Source of the DNA: Athripsodes cinereus
Lineage: Eukaryota > Arthropoda > Insecta > Trichoptera > Leptoceridae
Assembly (NCBI GenBank): GCA_947579605.1
Contig: OX388314.1
Span: 23,074,000-23,137,999, forward strand
Length of the DNA stretch: 64,000 nucleotides
Reading direction: 5' to 3'
Part shown: positions 50,063 to 60,932 of the stretch, piece after piece
Layout: each line of letters starts with the position of its first letter
Position numbering within the stretch: position 1 is the first letter of the stretch
Translations under genes and position numbers: made by a program
Notes under the pieces: model-generated
Databases searched by the model: none
The model's input: only the letters and a program-made list of their open reading frames with translations
Told to the model about the DNA's origin: nothing

Positions 50063-51730
50063 GATGAATGAATTTTATCTATTATTTATGGTTTAATGAA
50101 GTACTTAGTTGTATTTAGTGGATTTTACATTTGCACATTACCCAATACCAAAATCTTTTCATCCAGGTGTAATAATATCAAAGTAATAGGGATATAGATC
50201 AATATTATCTATTATATTTATCACGAGCTCATCTACTCGCTAATGACTGATCACAATACAATAATACTTATTTCAAAATGATAATAATTCAATAATTCTT
50301 AATCATTACACTAAAGTGCGTGCAATATAGTAGGTAAGTAAATGTTTACTTTAAATTATCAATACTTTTATTTTCTTTCTTTAAACTGTTTCTCTTCCAT
50401 ACTACTAAATGAAATATTTTAATAATTTTTTTTACAATATGAACATTATTGTACAAAATTTAGGCGTTTAGAAACACAGTGGGTCAAGTTCATTTTTTTC
50501 TTAAAAATGAGTTATGGGTGGCTCTTCATTCTACAGACATTGGTTTATTCAATGCCAAAACAAATGTTAAATATCTTAACCACTTATTGTGTTTTTACAA
50601 TGTAGTACAATAATGCATTGACTTCATCCATTGAATCCATAAATATATGTCCACTAAGATTCTGAACGCCTTAATTATTCCTCATAACTACTCTATTTTA
50701 TACAATTTTACACTATCAAGAAGTTAGCCTGCGGGCTTACCACATGTAATAAACAACCAAGTCGAACTTTATGTGTCAATTTTATTAATAAAGAAATAAT
50801 CATTGAACTTCTCACAATAAATTTGAAGCAGGAGAGATAATCGTTATTGAACTATTTCAGAACTCCTTAATTATATGCAGTTGAAGAGTTACACTCATAT
50901 AAAAATTACATATAAAGAATTATTTTTTATCCAATAATTTAATTTAAAAACTAGGAGTAGAAAACAAATATTAACTTATGAGCTAACATAACCTCAAATT
51001 TTCAAATGTCAAATAGAGTAAGAAAGTTTTGCGCAATGATTTTGGGGTCCATTGTGCAATTAAATTAGGTCTATGAAGCTGTGTACGAACCAAAAGAATA
51101 GACTTTAATTCTGTGTAATTTTTATGTTTTGAATTGTATTGTTGTGCGATAAGGGGATGAAGAATTATTATCGTAAATACGATAACCGAATGATAATTTG
51201 TAATGGTGTCTGGGTCGATTGGAAGTTTTTTGACCTTTATATCAGTATAATTTCATTAATATGAGATTCACATGCTTAAAATTTTAAATTATCACAGTAT
51301 TTTAATGATAGTAGTCACACAATGGCTCAATATAATTATAAATCAGACTTATTGAATGAAAATCATACGCTACGTCATTAACAGACCCGTGAGAAAAAAA
51401 TCATAAAACACGTTAGATTTCTAATTAATTATTAAATTTGACATGCCACGTTTACTTATTATATCACGATTTAATTAATCAGGATATATAATAAAGAACA
51501 CGCAGAAGAAGTATAAAAATTCGTGATTAAAATCAAATGTCAACTCAGCTGCAAATAGACGTCTAGTGGGCGTAATATTTAGCAAATACGACATAACATA
51601 AATTACTCACATTTTTATCAAGTATCCTTTTGCACAATCACTAATATATCTATATATTGTTGCCAATAAAACTCAATAATTATCAATCACACACTCACTA
51701 AACAGTTAATTAAATTTATTTATTAGATAT
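50063..51730. other. No gene seen
   Basis: Transitional, less A-skewed sequence with no recognised gene or repeat. Confidence 0.45.
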
Positions 51731-51734
51731 TTCG

Positions 51735-51815
51735 CATGAAAACAAATCGTAACAGACAACGCCGGCCATATTTTTACAGGCTGGCCAACTTTAGCGCAAT
51801 ATGACATTCCTGATT
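51735..51815. promoter_or_regulatory. Possible promoter-like GC patch (weak)
   Basis: A short GC-richer patch (acaacgccggccatattttt, then caggctggccaac) precedes strongly T-rich + strand sequence. It includes the inverted pair GGCC-AT…GGCTGGCC. The case rests on composition alone; no TATA box, initiator or coding start can be tied to it. Confidence 0.15.
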
Positions 51816-53737
51816 TAAAATATTTTTCTGCAAAATTTATTTGATGAATCTTATTAATGAATGTTTTTTTAATTTCATATTCAATTTAGAATTCTTGATT
51901 GAGTTGTTTTATTACCAGTCATTTTACTTTATAAATATGTTGAGTATTTTAAAAAGTGATATTCAGTGTCATCTGTTGCATCACACTCAAAGCTTTTAGT
52001 CCATTTATTTTTTTATGGTAACACATTTTCAGACATTTATACGCATTGTTGATGTATTTCAATAGATGCTGATACTCTACACTTTTGTGATATTCGTTTT
52101 AATATGTAAGTGTCTTGTAATTATTTATTTTTTTGATTTCTATAATAATTATATTCTTGTGTACATAGAAGTAAAATAATTTGTATTTATATGTTAGTTA
52201 ATAATAAAAATTTCGCGCCCACAAGACAGTAGTAATATTTGATACTTGATACGTTTGATGTAATTGATAGTGGATATTTTATTTTCTGTTGTCACCCTTA
52301 TTCTCAAAGACGGAATTTATTTTAATTTATTAGAGTGATCAAAATCAATCGCGAACGAGTGGATGGCCTTGAGAAGAATAAATTTGTTATTTTATGAAAA
52401 TCACCAATATATTCTATTTTCGTTGACTACCAATTAGAAGAAATTTATAATTGCATCTTTCTAGTTTCTTTCATCATGGCTTAGGTAGGTAGATTCAAAA
52501 TATTTTTTCTCGAAATTTTACCAATCGTCAGATAAATTGGGAGAACCACAGGCAATTGAGCAATTATGACGAAAAAATGTAAAGAGCAAATAATTATACT
52601 TATATCATATTTTTTTATAATTATTTCCCGCTTATTCCTCTCATAATAGTGATCTTTGTAAAAAGAGTCTGTGGTGCACATTTTTGTAAAAGGTATTCAC
52701 AACCTATTACAGCTACTTAAGACAACGTCAGCTTTTCGTTCTGTAGAGGGTTAAAAAGGTTGAAAAAATTAGGTTATGCAATTGGTACAAAATCAGTCTA
52801 AGTCGGCTTGAATCTCCTTTGCTGAAGACACTAGAAGAAAAAATAAAATATTATCTACCAAATTGATAAGTGCAAATCAATTCGATTTACGAAGCATGTC
52901 TCTATATGTAGCTGATGAATTTATCGATATGAAAAGAATTCTTACAAATCACGTAACTAAGTAGGTACATTAAATTTCTTACAATTTTTAGAATACATAC
53001 ATCCTATAATTATGTGGATAGTGGAATTTTTATGAAACTTTTATGATCTCCATGTTCCTCGTTTGAGTCTCTCTTTCTCTCTCTCTCTCTGACATTGCAC
53101 CCAATATGAATGATACTACCCTTATTAATCTAAAACTGATTTTAATCAATTTTGGAATAGATTAATCATTAAATACCTATTTTTAACTAGATAGAATTTA
53201 AAATACAAAAATAATAAAACGTTGACGAGGGCGTCCGTTGATCATTTCTTGGAATCCACGGGGTACAATATGCATTTGAAATGAAATATAGGTACCTAGG
53301 TATTTTTTTGCTCACATGACATGAAAATTAGTCATCAATTATTGCACCTTTGACTTTTCTCAAAAGTTTATGGCAAAATGGCAGTGAACTATATAAAGGT
53401 TGATCTTGTCATCTCTGTCTAGGTAACTACTTTTACCTGCGTAGGCAGGTATCTACCTACTGTAATGATATTATTGTAATTGTTTATGATTATTACATAT
53501 TTTGATCATATTTTTATATTCTTTAATTTGGTATAACTAGGTTGGCAATACTGGCTCTAGCATATTATTATAATAGCGGAATATTCTTTTATTTTGAAAT
53601 CTTTGCATCTGCGTAAATAAAAGCGACAGCGTTTCTCAATCTAGAATAAAAGGGAGTATTCATAAAAAAACCAACTGTACAGTACAGTAAATCGTTTTTT
53701 CTTAAATTTAAAATTGATTTAGCAATATCTTTCTATC
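51816..53737. other. No gene seen; T-rich, with (CT)n
   Basis: T-rich on the + strand. A (CT)n microsatellite lies at about 53067-53091. No gene or repeat family was recognised. Confidence 0.45.
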
Positions 53738-53830
53738 CTTTTATACCATCACGACATCTCCCAAAATGGAAAATTATGCAATAGAACTAATATACAGGTC
53801 ATCCTCTTCATGCCAAAAATAAAAAAACTG
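53738..53830 (-). repeat. R1 dispersed repeat, decayed
   Basis: The + strand reads ataccatcacgacatctccc and gtcatcctcttcatgccaaa, the reverse complement of R1 blocks. It parallels the minus-strand copy at 28.2-28.3 kb. Confidence 0.42.
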
Positions 53831-54547
53831 TTTTAGAAATTGAATGATAGGTAGGTAGGTACTTTTTATATCTACATTTTTGAAAATTTTATATCTGTCT
53901 ATTGGATTACATTAGTTATTTGAATTTTCTTCATCTATGTATTAAAATTGAATAGATACATACCTAACACATTTTTTCCTTCTTCTTCCTTTAAATATAT
54001 ACCTACTCATTGAAAAAATGTTCTCCTTGTGTGAAACAAACGCCAAGTTGGGTTTTCAACATTTTGGAGTCTCCTGACGCAATGCGGTCTCTCCGCCTCT
54101 CTGAGAGTTCATGAAGACTGTGTCGGATTAAATAGATTCTGAAAATATTTTGAACATTGGAGTCAAAGCATTCAAACTCGCTTGTTGAGCAATATTCGTT
54201 TTATTTATTTAAAAATCAATCTTATTGGAAAACATTAGACAATCACTGCTACGCTCTACATTTTGACATCCGTCACATTTCCATGTAACACAAGACAGTA
54301 GAGTACATTCACTATAAGTTGACCTCTTTCCACGATCGTTGTAATATAATACTGTAGGTAATATGATTTTATAATCAGAATAAATGTAGGTATGGCACGC
54401 CGCGGTAATGGTTACGGATCATGTCTTTCAATTTTCTTCTTGAAGGCTTCCACATTTTAGCGGGTCATGATCTCCATAAAGAATGCATTACTACAAATTG
54501 CTTGTCAAACTTTTTTCACATGCTACCTCTTAGAAGTAAGTTTATTC

Positions 54548-54562
54548 TATATATATATATAT
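54548..54562. repeat. (AT)n microsatellite
   Basis: A short perfect dinucleotide run just downstream of the 3' end of the CR1-like fragment. Confidence 0.9.
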
Positions 54563-54589
54563 GGACAATTTGTAAAGCGCCGTTTACTC

Positions 54590-55035
54590 ATAACATGACC
54601 TCAAGGGCGCCGTATATCGTATCCATCACCCGAAACTCCCAGCAAAAAGGTGTGTCTACAGTCCTCAACTCTCACCATTCACCTCCTCTCGCAGACACAG
54701 AGGCAGCTTGTTCCAACATCTGGGACCCGCAACACTAAACGCTCTATCTCCAAAGCCTGTTTTGCGAGATCGAGATGGCTCAATAAGTCTGCATTTTGCC
54801 TCACCCTGTGCTGAGCGAAGCATGAGCCGTCTTTCACTGATGGTCTCGATCTCGCACATCTCCGACAAATAAGATGGTAATACTCCCTTCAAGGCCGAAA
54901 ACACCATCACACATATCTTATACTCCACTCGTTGCTTTACCTTTAACCAATGTAAGTTGTGCAAGAGAGGAGTAATATGCTCAAATCTTCGACCTCTCAG
55001 GAGAAGTACATACAAGAAGAGATGTACTCTCACGA
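54590..55035 (-). pseudogene. CR1-like LINE C-terminal fragment
   Basis: On the minus strand about 122 codons are open. Landmarks in order are RRFEHITPLLHNLHWLKVK, VEYKICVMVFSALKG with PSYLSEMC, ERRLMLRSAQGEAKC, and RAFSVAGPRCWNKLPLCLRE. LHWL-V-R-x-Y/F-K and P-SYLSE followed by FSVAGP-xWN are the conserved tail of CR1/jockey-type polyproteins, downstream of the reverse transcriptase. The final segment past the frame still matches the 34.4 kb relative. Nothing of the RT catalytic core or endonuclease is present, so the copy is 5'-truncated and dead. Confidence 0.88.
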
Positions 55036-55647
55036 GTACATAGAAGAAACTTCTATGTACTCGTACTTCAATTTGATACTTGAGATAGATGTTTTTTTCT
55101 GATTTATTATTTAAAATATAGACATTTGTTTAACACGAATCTTCAATTATTTTCTTTTTTACTTGAGTTTTGAAAATAATTAAAAAAAAGTTAATAAACA
55201 ATTTATATTATATTTTCTATCACATAAATAATTAACCTGATCATGTATGTATGTATGAAGTTTTACATAAACCACTGTCATAATATATTGAAGTTCAATC
55301 ACAAATAGACATTTATGATTAATTTTTATTGATGTTTGAGTAACAAAAATTTACTTTTCTTTTTCAGAGATCGCGACACCTATTTTGAGAAATTATATTC
55401 GTATACCTACACATTTCTTTATCGACATTAATTATTATCAAACCGCAAAAACGTGCCAACTTTAAAAGGTACGGCGTTCAATTTCATGCCAAGCCTAATT
55501 TTACTAAAATAACTACTTATGTCATCAACAAGAAACTGTAATTAATATAACGATAATCGTTATGAAATAAAAATCATGTTTTTAAACATTAACTATCTAC
55601 TCCAAACTGTCTATGAATAATTATTTATAATATACATATCCTCATTT

Positions 55648-55786
55648 GTTCATTCATACCATTCCGGCATTTACCACAAGGGTGGACCAGCGGACCAACT
55701 ACACATAAGTAAACATTCAAGTCATCCCCTTGGTGTCAATAGAAGTTAAGACATTTAGGATGGGTGGGATACCTCATCGCTGAACT
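55648..55786 (-). repeat. R1 dispersed repeat, partial
   Basis: The + strand reads ttcattcataccattccggc, then accacaagggtggaccagc, gtcatccccttggtgtcaat and ggatgggtgggatacctcat. These are the R1 blocks in reverse order and complement. Confidence 0.6.
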
Positions 55787-55914
55787 GAAGATGCATATTG
55801 ATTTTACCTAACTTGAGTGTTTACCTTTTATGTAATTGTTTTAATCAATGTACAGTAAAGAATGAATAAATAAATAAGATAAAATGTAGGTATAATGTCT
55901 GTATCAAGTATGGA

Positions 55915-56065
55915 TAATAACAATAATAATAATAATCTTCATTGCACAATTAGTATACAAAGAAGAAAAAAACATGACAACATTACTACTGAATAGGTAC
56001 CAGGTACCTACATAATTTTGTGCAATGGGCGAGTTTATCAATATCTTCCAACTAACCCATTAATA
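55915..56065 (-). mobile_element. Retroelement 3' end with (ATT)n tail, second copy
   Basis: The + strand begins with (AAT)n, then atcttcattgcacaa, and later tttgtgcaatgggcgagttt and atatcttccaactaac, as in the copy nested in the 49.6 kb MITE. On the minus strand it is a retroelement that ends in (ATT)n. The type is undecided. Confidence 0.6.
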
Positions 56066-57274
56066 TTAATGTTTGTATGAGAATGTACACAAATACATGC
56101 CTGGTTACATCATGTTTCCCTTACGGAGAACGCAAAAATATTCTAGTCTCTCCTCTCTATTAATATTCTCTTTGCTTTCATAATATTCGTACAGTTCCTT
56201 ATGTATGGTCTCCTATTCAAGCTCAAAAAGTCTCCAGTGAAAAATATATACAAGTAAGCACTTATTTATCGAAAGCAGAGGTAGTAACATAATTATCGCA
56301 GAAATGGATGAGGCTTGTTTCCACCCCACACTCCTAAAAAAGTGTTGAAGAGAAACGAAAAAAGAAATATTATGCAAGTTTCAGTGATAATTAAGTACCT
56401 ACATAATGAGGAACTTTCACAAAAAAAAATTTTCAACCCAAAAAATAGTACAGAAAATTAGAAAAATTATGGTACTTTTTATATTTTTAAATGTGCATTT
56501 TTAAGGTTTTTATCACCATTTAAAAAAGCAATTTTCACACTTCGCCGCAAAAAGGTTCACTCGTGGCGGAGCAGTGTTTGACAATATCAGGCGCTACAAA
56601 CAGTACTAAGAGTGAAATGTCTGGCAATACAAAATAGCGCCTAGCGACGTCACACCGGACTAATTCAATAACAGAAAATATGGATTTTTAAAATGAAAAT
56701 AATGAATGAAAAGTTTTATTTTATGGTTTCTTATTAGGATATTCGTGATCAGCGTATATTTATTAATATGAATTGATAACATTTATTCATATTCCTCACA
56801 CATGCATGTTCCCTGGAATATTTTTCACTCGATGTTGGGTATACAAGGGAATCCATTATTAAGTTAATAGAGATAGGTAGAATGTTTGTAATAATTTCCT
56901 CATTACTACACCTTAGGTAATAAATTAGTTACATATTTTACATTTAAAACGTTTTGCGTTTCCCCATTTCTCCATTACCTACATAAGTATGTTGTTAGTT
57001 TCTTTAAACCAACCAAGAAAAACAATAATTCCTTTACCATATTATTTACATACACGTGCAATACATATTTTACAAATAAATAATATATACTGGTGTTGAG
57101 TAAATTGAAAATACTGTATGAATGTAATATAAAGAGAAGAATGCATCAAGACAGGACTAAGATTATTCAAACCATTCAGATTTCCGATGTCTATCTTGCA
57201 AGTAATGGTAAACATGTATTAATCTATGTTGAAATATCGATAATAGCTTATCCGTGGTGTTTCAGAGATTGAAT
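56066..57274. other. No gene seen
   Basis: No recognised gene or repeat. The sequence at 56540-56660 has a few scattered CpGs but nothing to identify. Confidence 0.45.
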
Positions 57275-57440
57275 TTGTCTCCAAACATTGTCTCTATCTT
57301 CTGATGCCATGTAGGTATTCGTAAAACATCACTATAAGTCCTTTAACATCATCAATGCAGCGATGAGGTGTTCCACTTATCCTGAACATATATTCCTTGG
57401 CACTGGCTACCCCAATTATGGAAGAAGCCGTGGTTGAATA
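57275..57440 (+). repeat. R1 dispersed repeat, diverged copy
   Basis: Blocks in order are ggtattcgtaaaacatcact, agcgatgaggtgttccactt, atcctgaacatatattcctt and actggctaccccaatt with ggaagaagccgtgg. Several indels separate it from the 58.06 kb copy. Confidence 0.6.
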
Positions 57441-57545
57441 AACGTATAAATTTAAATTGTTGTAAAAAGGATATCAGTATTATTTTTGAACCTTATGAAT
57501 GTAATATTCCGATATGTAATTAATATTATGAATGTAATCTTACGG

Positions 57546-57715
57546 AGTTCGTCGGTAGCCTGGAGGTAGAGTCTCGGCCTTGTGAACAAGGGGTCCGGGG
57601 TTCGATCCCAGGTGCCGGCAAACTCCCCTTTCACGACACAAGCTTTTAGCTTACTGTGAAAGGTGTATAAGGTTATATTTGGGTTTATAACAAAAACCCA
57701 GATATATCTTTTACT
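57546..57715 (+). repeat. SINE-1, full-length (dimer unit 1)
   Basis: The head starts gttcgtcggtagcctggagg and is tRNA-like. The first 7 bases of gtcggta can pair with the tgccggc that follows the B box, as an acceptor stem would. The A-box region is tagcctggaggtagagtctc and the B box is ggttcgatcccagg. The body follows (actcccctttcacgacacaa, cttactgtgaaaggtgtata), then the TGGGTTT/AAACCCA hairpin (57680-57686 with 57694-57700) and an end at agatatatctttta. This is the best full-length copy in the window. It is transcribed by RNA polymerase III in principle and has no protein product. Confidence 0.9.
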
Positions 57716-57725
57716 TAGCTTCTTG

Positions 57726-57892
57726 AGTTCGTCGGTAGCCTGGAGGTAGAGTCTCGGCCTCGTGAACAAGGGATCCGGGGTTCGATCCTAGGTGCCAGCA
57801 AACTCCCCTTTCACGACACAAACTTTTAGCTTACTGTGAAAGGTGTATAAGGTTGTATTTGGCTTTATATGAAAACCCTGATATATCTTTTT
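57726..57892 (+). repeat. SINE-1, full-length (dimer unit 2)
   Basis: This second copy sits exactly 180 bp after the first, in the same orientation and with the same gttcgtcggtagcc start. It differs by scattered substitutions in the head and body. The tail hairpin is damaged (ggctttatatgaaaaccctg), so the stem can no longer form fully. An R1 copy begins immediately after its T-run. Confidence 0.88.
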
Positions 57893-57998
57893 TTGGATGT
57901 CTTAAGTTTTGTTTTCATGGAGAGGACAGCTTGCATGTTTATTGCACAAGGCTGGTCTGCTGGCTACCCCACTCGTGAGGTATGCCGAGATGAAATAG
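57893..57998 (+). repeat. R1 dispersed repeat, 3' half
   Basis: Blocks are tttcatggagaggacagctt, gcatgtttattgcaca and tggtctgctggctaccccac, then tcgtgaggtatgccgagatg. These closely match the R1 end. It begins directly after SINE-1 unit 2. Confidence 0.68.
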
Positions 57999-58061
57999 TA
58001 GTAGTAGTAATAGTAGATCATAATACCTATTTATTTGAAGAAAATTTTCATATTATTTAGC

Positions 58062-58292
58062 TTATCCCGTGGAGCACCCGGTAAAGAATTGGTCTCCCAC
58101 TCTTCTGCGTAAGTTTTCGAGTGTCCTGTAAAAGGCAGGTGTTCGAAAAAATTAAGACATTTTACATCTTTAATTCAGCGATGAAGTTTGCCACCCATTG
58201 TGAATGATGAATAGGACAGTTTTCTCGTTTATTACTTGCAGCTAATCTGCTGGCTACTCCACTTGTGGGATAATATTATGCTGAGATGATAA
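58062..58292 (+). repeat. R1 dispersed repeat, near full-length
   Basis: Landmarks in order are cccggtaaagaattggtctc, gtaagttttcgagtgtcctg, taaaaggcaggtgttcg, cagcgatgaagtttgccacc, aataggacagttttctcg, attacttgcagct and ctgctggctactccacttgt with gctgagatga. About 230 bp. With 36.81 and 49.31 kb this is one of three near-complete copies. Confidence 0.72.
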
Positions 58293-58829
58293 AATTTGTT
58301 TCGTAAAAGTATTAGTATAGGTAAATGCGCTCTTAAGGTGATTTAATTACAAAAACAACTGAGTATAAATGATCCGATAATAATAAATGACATACCTACT
58401 TCGACGTATGACGCTACCGTAAAACCAATAATCCGTCAGCTAAAGAGGTAATTTTTAAAGAGTAACAATGATAAATAAATAAATAAATAAGATAAAAGTA
58501 TTCTCAGTTAATTGGACACGGTAGAGTATAATATTATACCTACCTAATTAGTACATATAACTGAGAATCCATCTCCAAGTTTTGATTGACTGCTTCGTGT
58601 TTAGTTTCCACTTGACCACGGTTTAAGTTGGCTAATAAAATAATTGTGATACCGTTTATAATATTATGTATCTTGCTCGCCTCACTGATCGCAATACTGT
58701 GTGTACGTACAGTGGGAGAATTAAAGATTAATACACTTTTAGGTCCAAACTATGTGTCTGTATTCAAACGATCCAAAATAATCAAGCGTGCGAGTGCAAA
58801 TGTGCAAGCAAAAATTTAGATGCACATTT

Positions 58830-58888
58830 GTTTCGTGCTGTTGGTCCGCTGGCTACCCCACTTATGGAAAACGCCGTATTGGTATGAA
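58830..58888 (+). repeat. R1 dispersed repeat, terminal piece
   Basis: This has tttcgtgctgttggtccgct, ggctaccccacttatgg and gccgtattggtatgaatgaa, the last 50-60 bases of R1. Confidence 0.6.
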
Positions 58889-59697
58889 TGAATAATTTAA
58901 TGCAAATTTTCCGGTTTTCAATTTTTTAATGTAGGTGTATAAGGTAGGTGTAGGTGATTAGTGAAATTTAATTAAAATAAGTGATCAAATAGAGTATGCC
59001 GAATTAGGATACTGAAGCTTGACCCCTCATACCAGGAGAAATTCTATTTGGGGCAATGCTTATGACTTATTATTATAAAGTATGTTATTGTATAAATTTT
59101 ATGTACCTATTGTTATTATTGTGTTTTAAATAAAAAAATATTAAAATTCAATTTAATTGTTTTATCTACAACTCATACATTTGACAACATTTTTTCAATC
59201 ACACTTAACACATCTAAAGCGGAACATGCTGTATTTTAATTCATTTTATTTCATCTTGTTTGTGGATTTTTAGTCAATAAGTACATAATAATAATAATAG
59301 TAATATAATTACTATTATTATTTTCTTAATTTTATCGACCGCGCGTTCGACGAGATACCGGCATCTGCTATGAACCGTTTTGTAATAAAATAATAATAAT
59401 ATTATTTATAAATAATGACTATAGAGTATAGGTACTTATAATATTTATTATGGATGGACGAAGACCGTGTTGCCGATATTCAAAACAGTTAACACTTAAG
59501 TACTTATTTACTGTGAAAAATATAATAAGTACCTGTTATAATAACGATCTACCTGGCACTGAATACATACTCTGTGTGAGTATCTGCTCAGAACACTCGG
59601 TACTTGTTCGCAGAATAACGATACTATTGAAGGGACTTTAAAGAAATTAATAAATAAATGTTTTTTTCTATAATATGCTTTTTATTTATGCTCCGTA
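58889..59697. other. No gene seen; possible retroposed 3' end
   Basis: The stretch at 59030-59150 ends in a taaataaaaaaatatt motif after GT-rich sequence and could be an old retroposed 3' end. Otherwise there is nothing identifiable. Confidence 0.35.
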
Positions 59698-59965
59698 TAC
59701 AGGAGAGACGATGGTCCTGGTTGGGACATGTTTTGAGAATGCCCAATGATAGTTGGCCAAAAAGAGCATTGTTCTTCCGTCCGCAGGGGTTCCGTCAGCC
59801 CGGGCATCCCTCTTTCACAATTCACCGTTACTATGACAACGATATCAGAGCGCAGTGAATGTCGTGGAAAGAGGTGACGCAATTGGCGCAGAGACGCTCT
59901 GAATGGAGGAGGCTGGTTTCTGCCCTGTGCTCCCGAGAGGAGCGTTGAGGGCGAGAGAGAGAGAT
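59698..59965 (+). pseudogene. LINE family F C-terminal tail
   Basis: The + frame reads RRWSWLGHVLRMPNDSWPKR, then ALFFRPQGFRQPGHPSF, meets an in-frame TGA at 59856-59858, and resumes as MSWKEVTQLAQRRSEWRRLV with SALCSREER and the natural stop (59947). WLGHVLRM…PKRAL followed by a basic G-R-P motif and EWRxLVxALC is the standard tail of one arthropod LINE group. The internal stop and the decayed basic motif (QPGHPS in place of GRP-x-x-x-W) show it is dead. A (GA)n repeat follows the stop within about six bases. Confidence 0.84.
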
Positions 59966-60065
59966 GCTTTTTATTAAGAAAAACGACTTTCGTCTTATGT
60001 GAACATTGCCAATCCCTTATTAAAAGTTGATATTTTCAACCGACGGTACTTGGTGGAAATTTATG

Positions 60066-60325
60066 TTGAATTAATTATAAATAAAACAATTATTTATAGT
60101 ATATCCACAGTGACTTTTTATTAGACGCGAGCCGGCTTTCAAGAGTTTCCGCTCTCATCATGGCTTGCGAAAAGTGACTGTGGTTATTATTATATTATTA
60201 TTCCGCTCTCATCACTTTTCGCTAGCCTGATGATGAGAGCGGAAACTCTTGAAAGCCGGCTCGCGTCTAATAAAAAGTCACTGTGGTTATACTATAAATA
60301 AGTGTTTTATTTATAATTAATTCAA
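60066..60325. mobile_element. Fold-back element (about 100-bp arms)
   Basis: The left arm (60066-60168) and right arm (about 60221-60325) are inverted copies. They match perfectly across the stretch from ccacagtgactttttattag to ccgctctcatcat and nearly so outward to ttgaattaattataaataaa. I count three mismatches in the outer part and an indel at the inner end. The loop is AT-rich (gttattattatattattatt). Sequence 5' of the left arm continues the homology with the single-arm copy at 45.17 kb, so this is repeat F in inverted dimer form. No target duplication or coding sequence is evident. Confidence 0.88.
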
Positions 60326-60424
60326 TTCACACAATGTCCTTATAAGACAAAGGACGTCTCGCTTAGTAAAAAATTATTTGTGTTTTAATTTCGTTATGGA
60401 ATTCTACTACTCAAAAACTGACAC

Positions 60425-60662
60425 AGTGACTTTAGTTACTCTCTCTCTCTGGTTTCAATCCTGGGATTGGTTTGCAGCAATTATCTCTTTAATTCTTCTC
60501 CTCCACTCCTCCCTGTCTTGTGCGGTTCTTTTGAATTCTGCATATGATGAGCAGCGCATGTCCACCAGCAGGTCCTCCAGGTACTCTCGGCGTGGGCGTC
60601 CCCTACAGTTTGTCCCCTCGGTCATACCCTCCATTACGGCATGCAAGAGGCCTTCTTAGTTA
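60425..60662 (-). pseudogene. LINE family G C-terminal tail
   Basis: On the minus strand about 63 codons run to a stop. In order: HAVMEGMTEG, then CRGRPRREYLEDLLVDMRC, SSYAEFKRTAQDREEWRRR and a final NQSQD. It resembles family C (20.7 kb) in layout, with a GRPR-Y-x-x-x-L motif then A-x-DREEWRRR, but differs in sequence. A (GA)n tract (seen as ctctctctctct at 60441-60452) follows the stop within about ten bases. It is truncated upstream and inactive. Confidence 0.83.
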
Positions 60663-60814
60663 TAGTTTTTTAGTTACATTATGACTATAATTCATAATAT
60701 TTACATGAAATTTAGATCTGGGTAGACTATACGATTATAAACATTGGAGATGACATAGAAATCATGTAAAATAAAAAATTTATTCACCAATTATTAAAAA
60801 AAAAGTATAAGAAA

Positions 60815-60932
60815 CTGTATGAATGTGGAGGAAGCGAAAAAAAATGTGTAAATATAGATCTGTTTGGCGTTCCGTTCTCTTCCGCCTACTCCACATGGGA
60901 CACGGCGTGAGTGTATAGTATAGTATAATTAT
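60815..60932 (+). pseudogene. LINE family A, frameshifted 3' tail
   Basis: The + strand reads RNCMNVEEAKKNV and a stop. A shifted frame then carries the WRSVL…Y-STWDTA end seen at 11.5 and 14.1 kb. The stop is followed at once by gtatagtatagtata, the TATAG-type terminal repeat shared by all three copies. Confidence 0.72.

Noticed and set aside
57452..57769. 105-codon minus-strand frame with an internally repeated protein segment.
   Set aside because: It is the antisense of the SINE-1 dimer; the repeat is the SINE itself.
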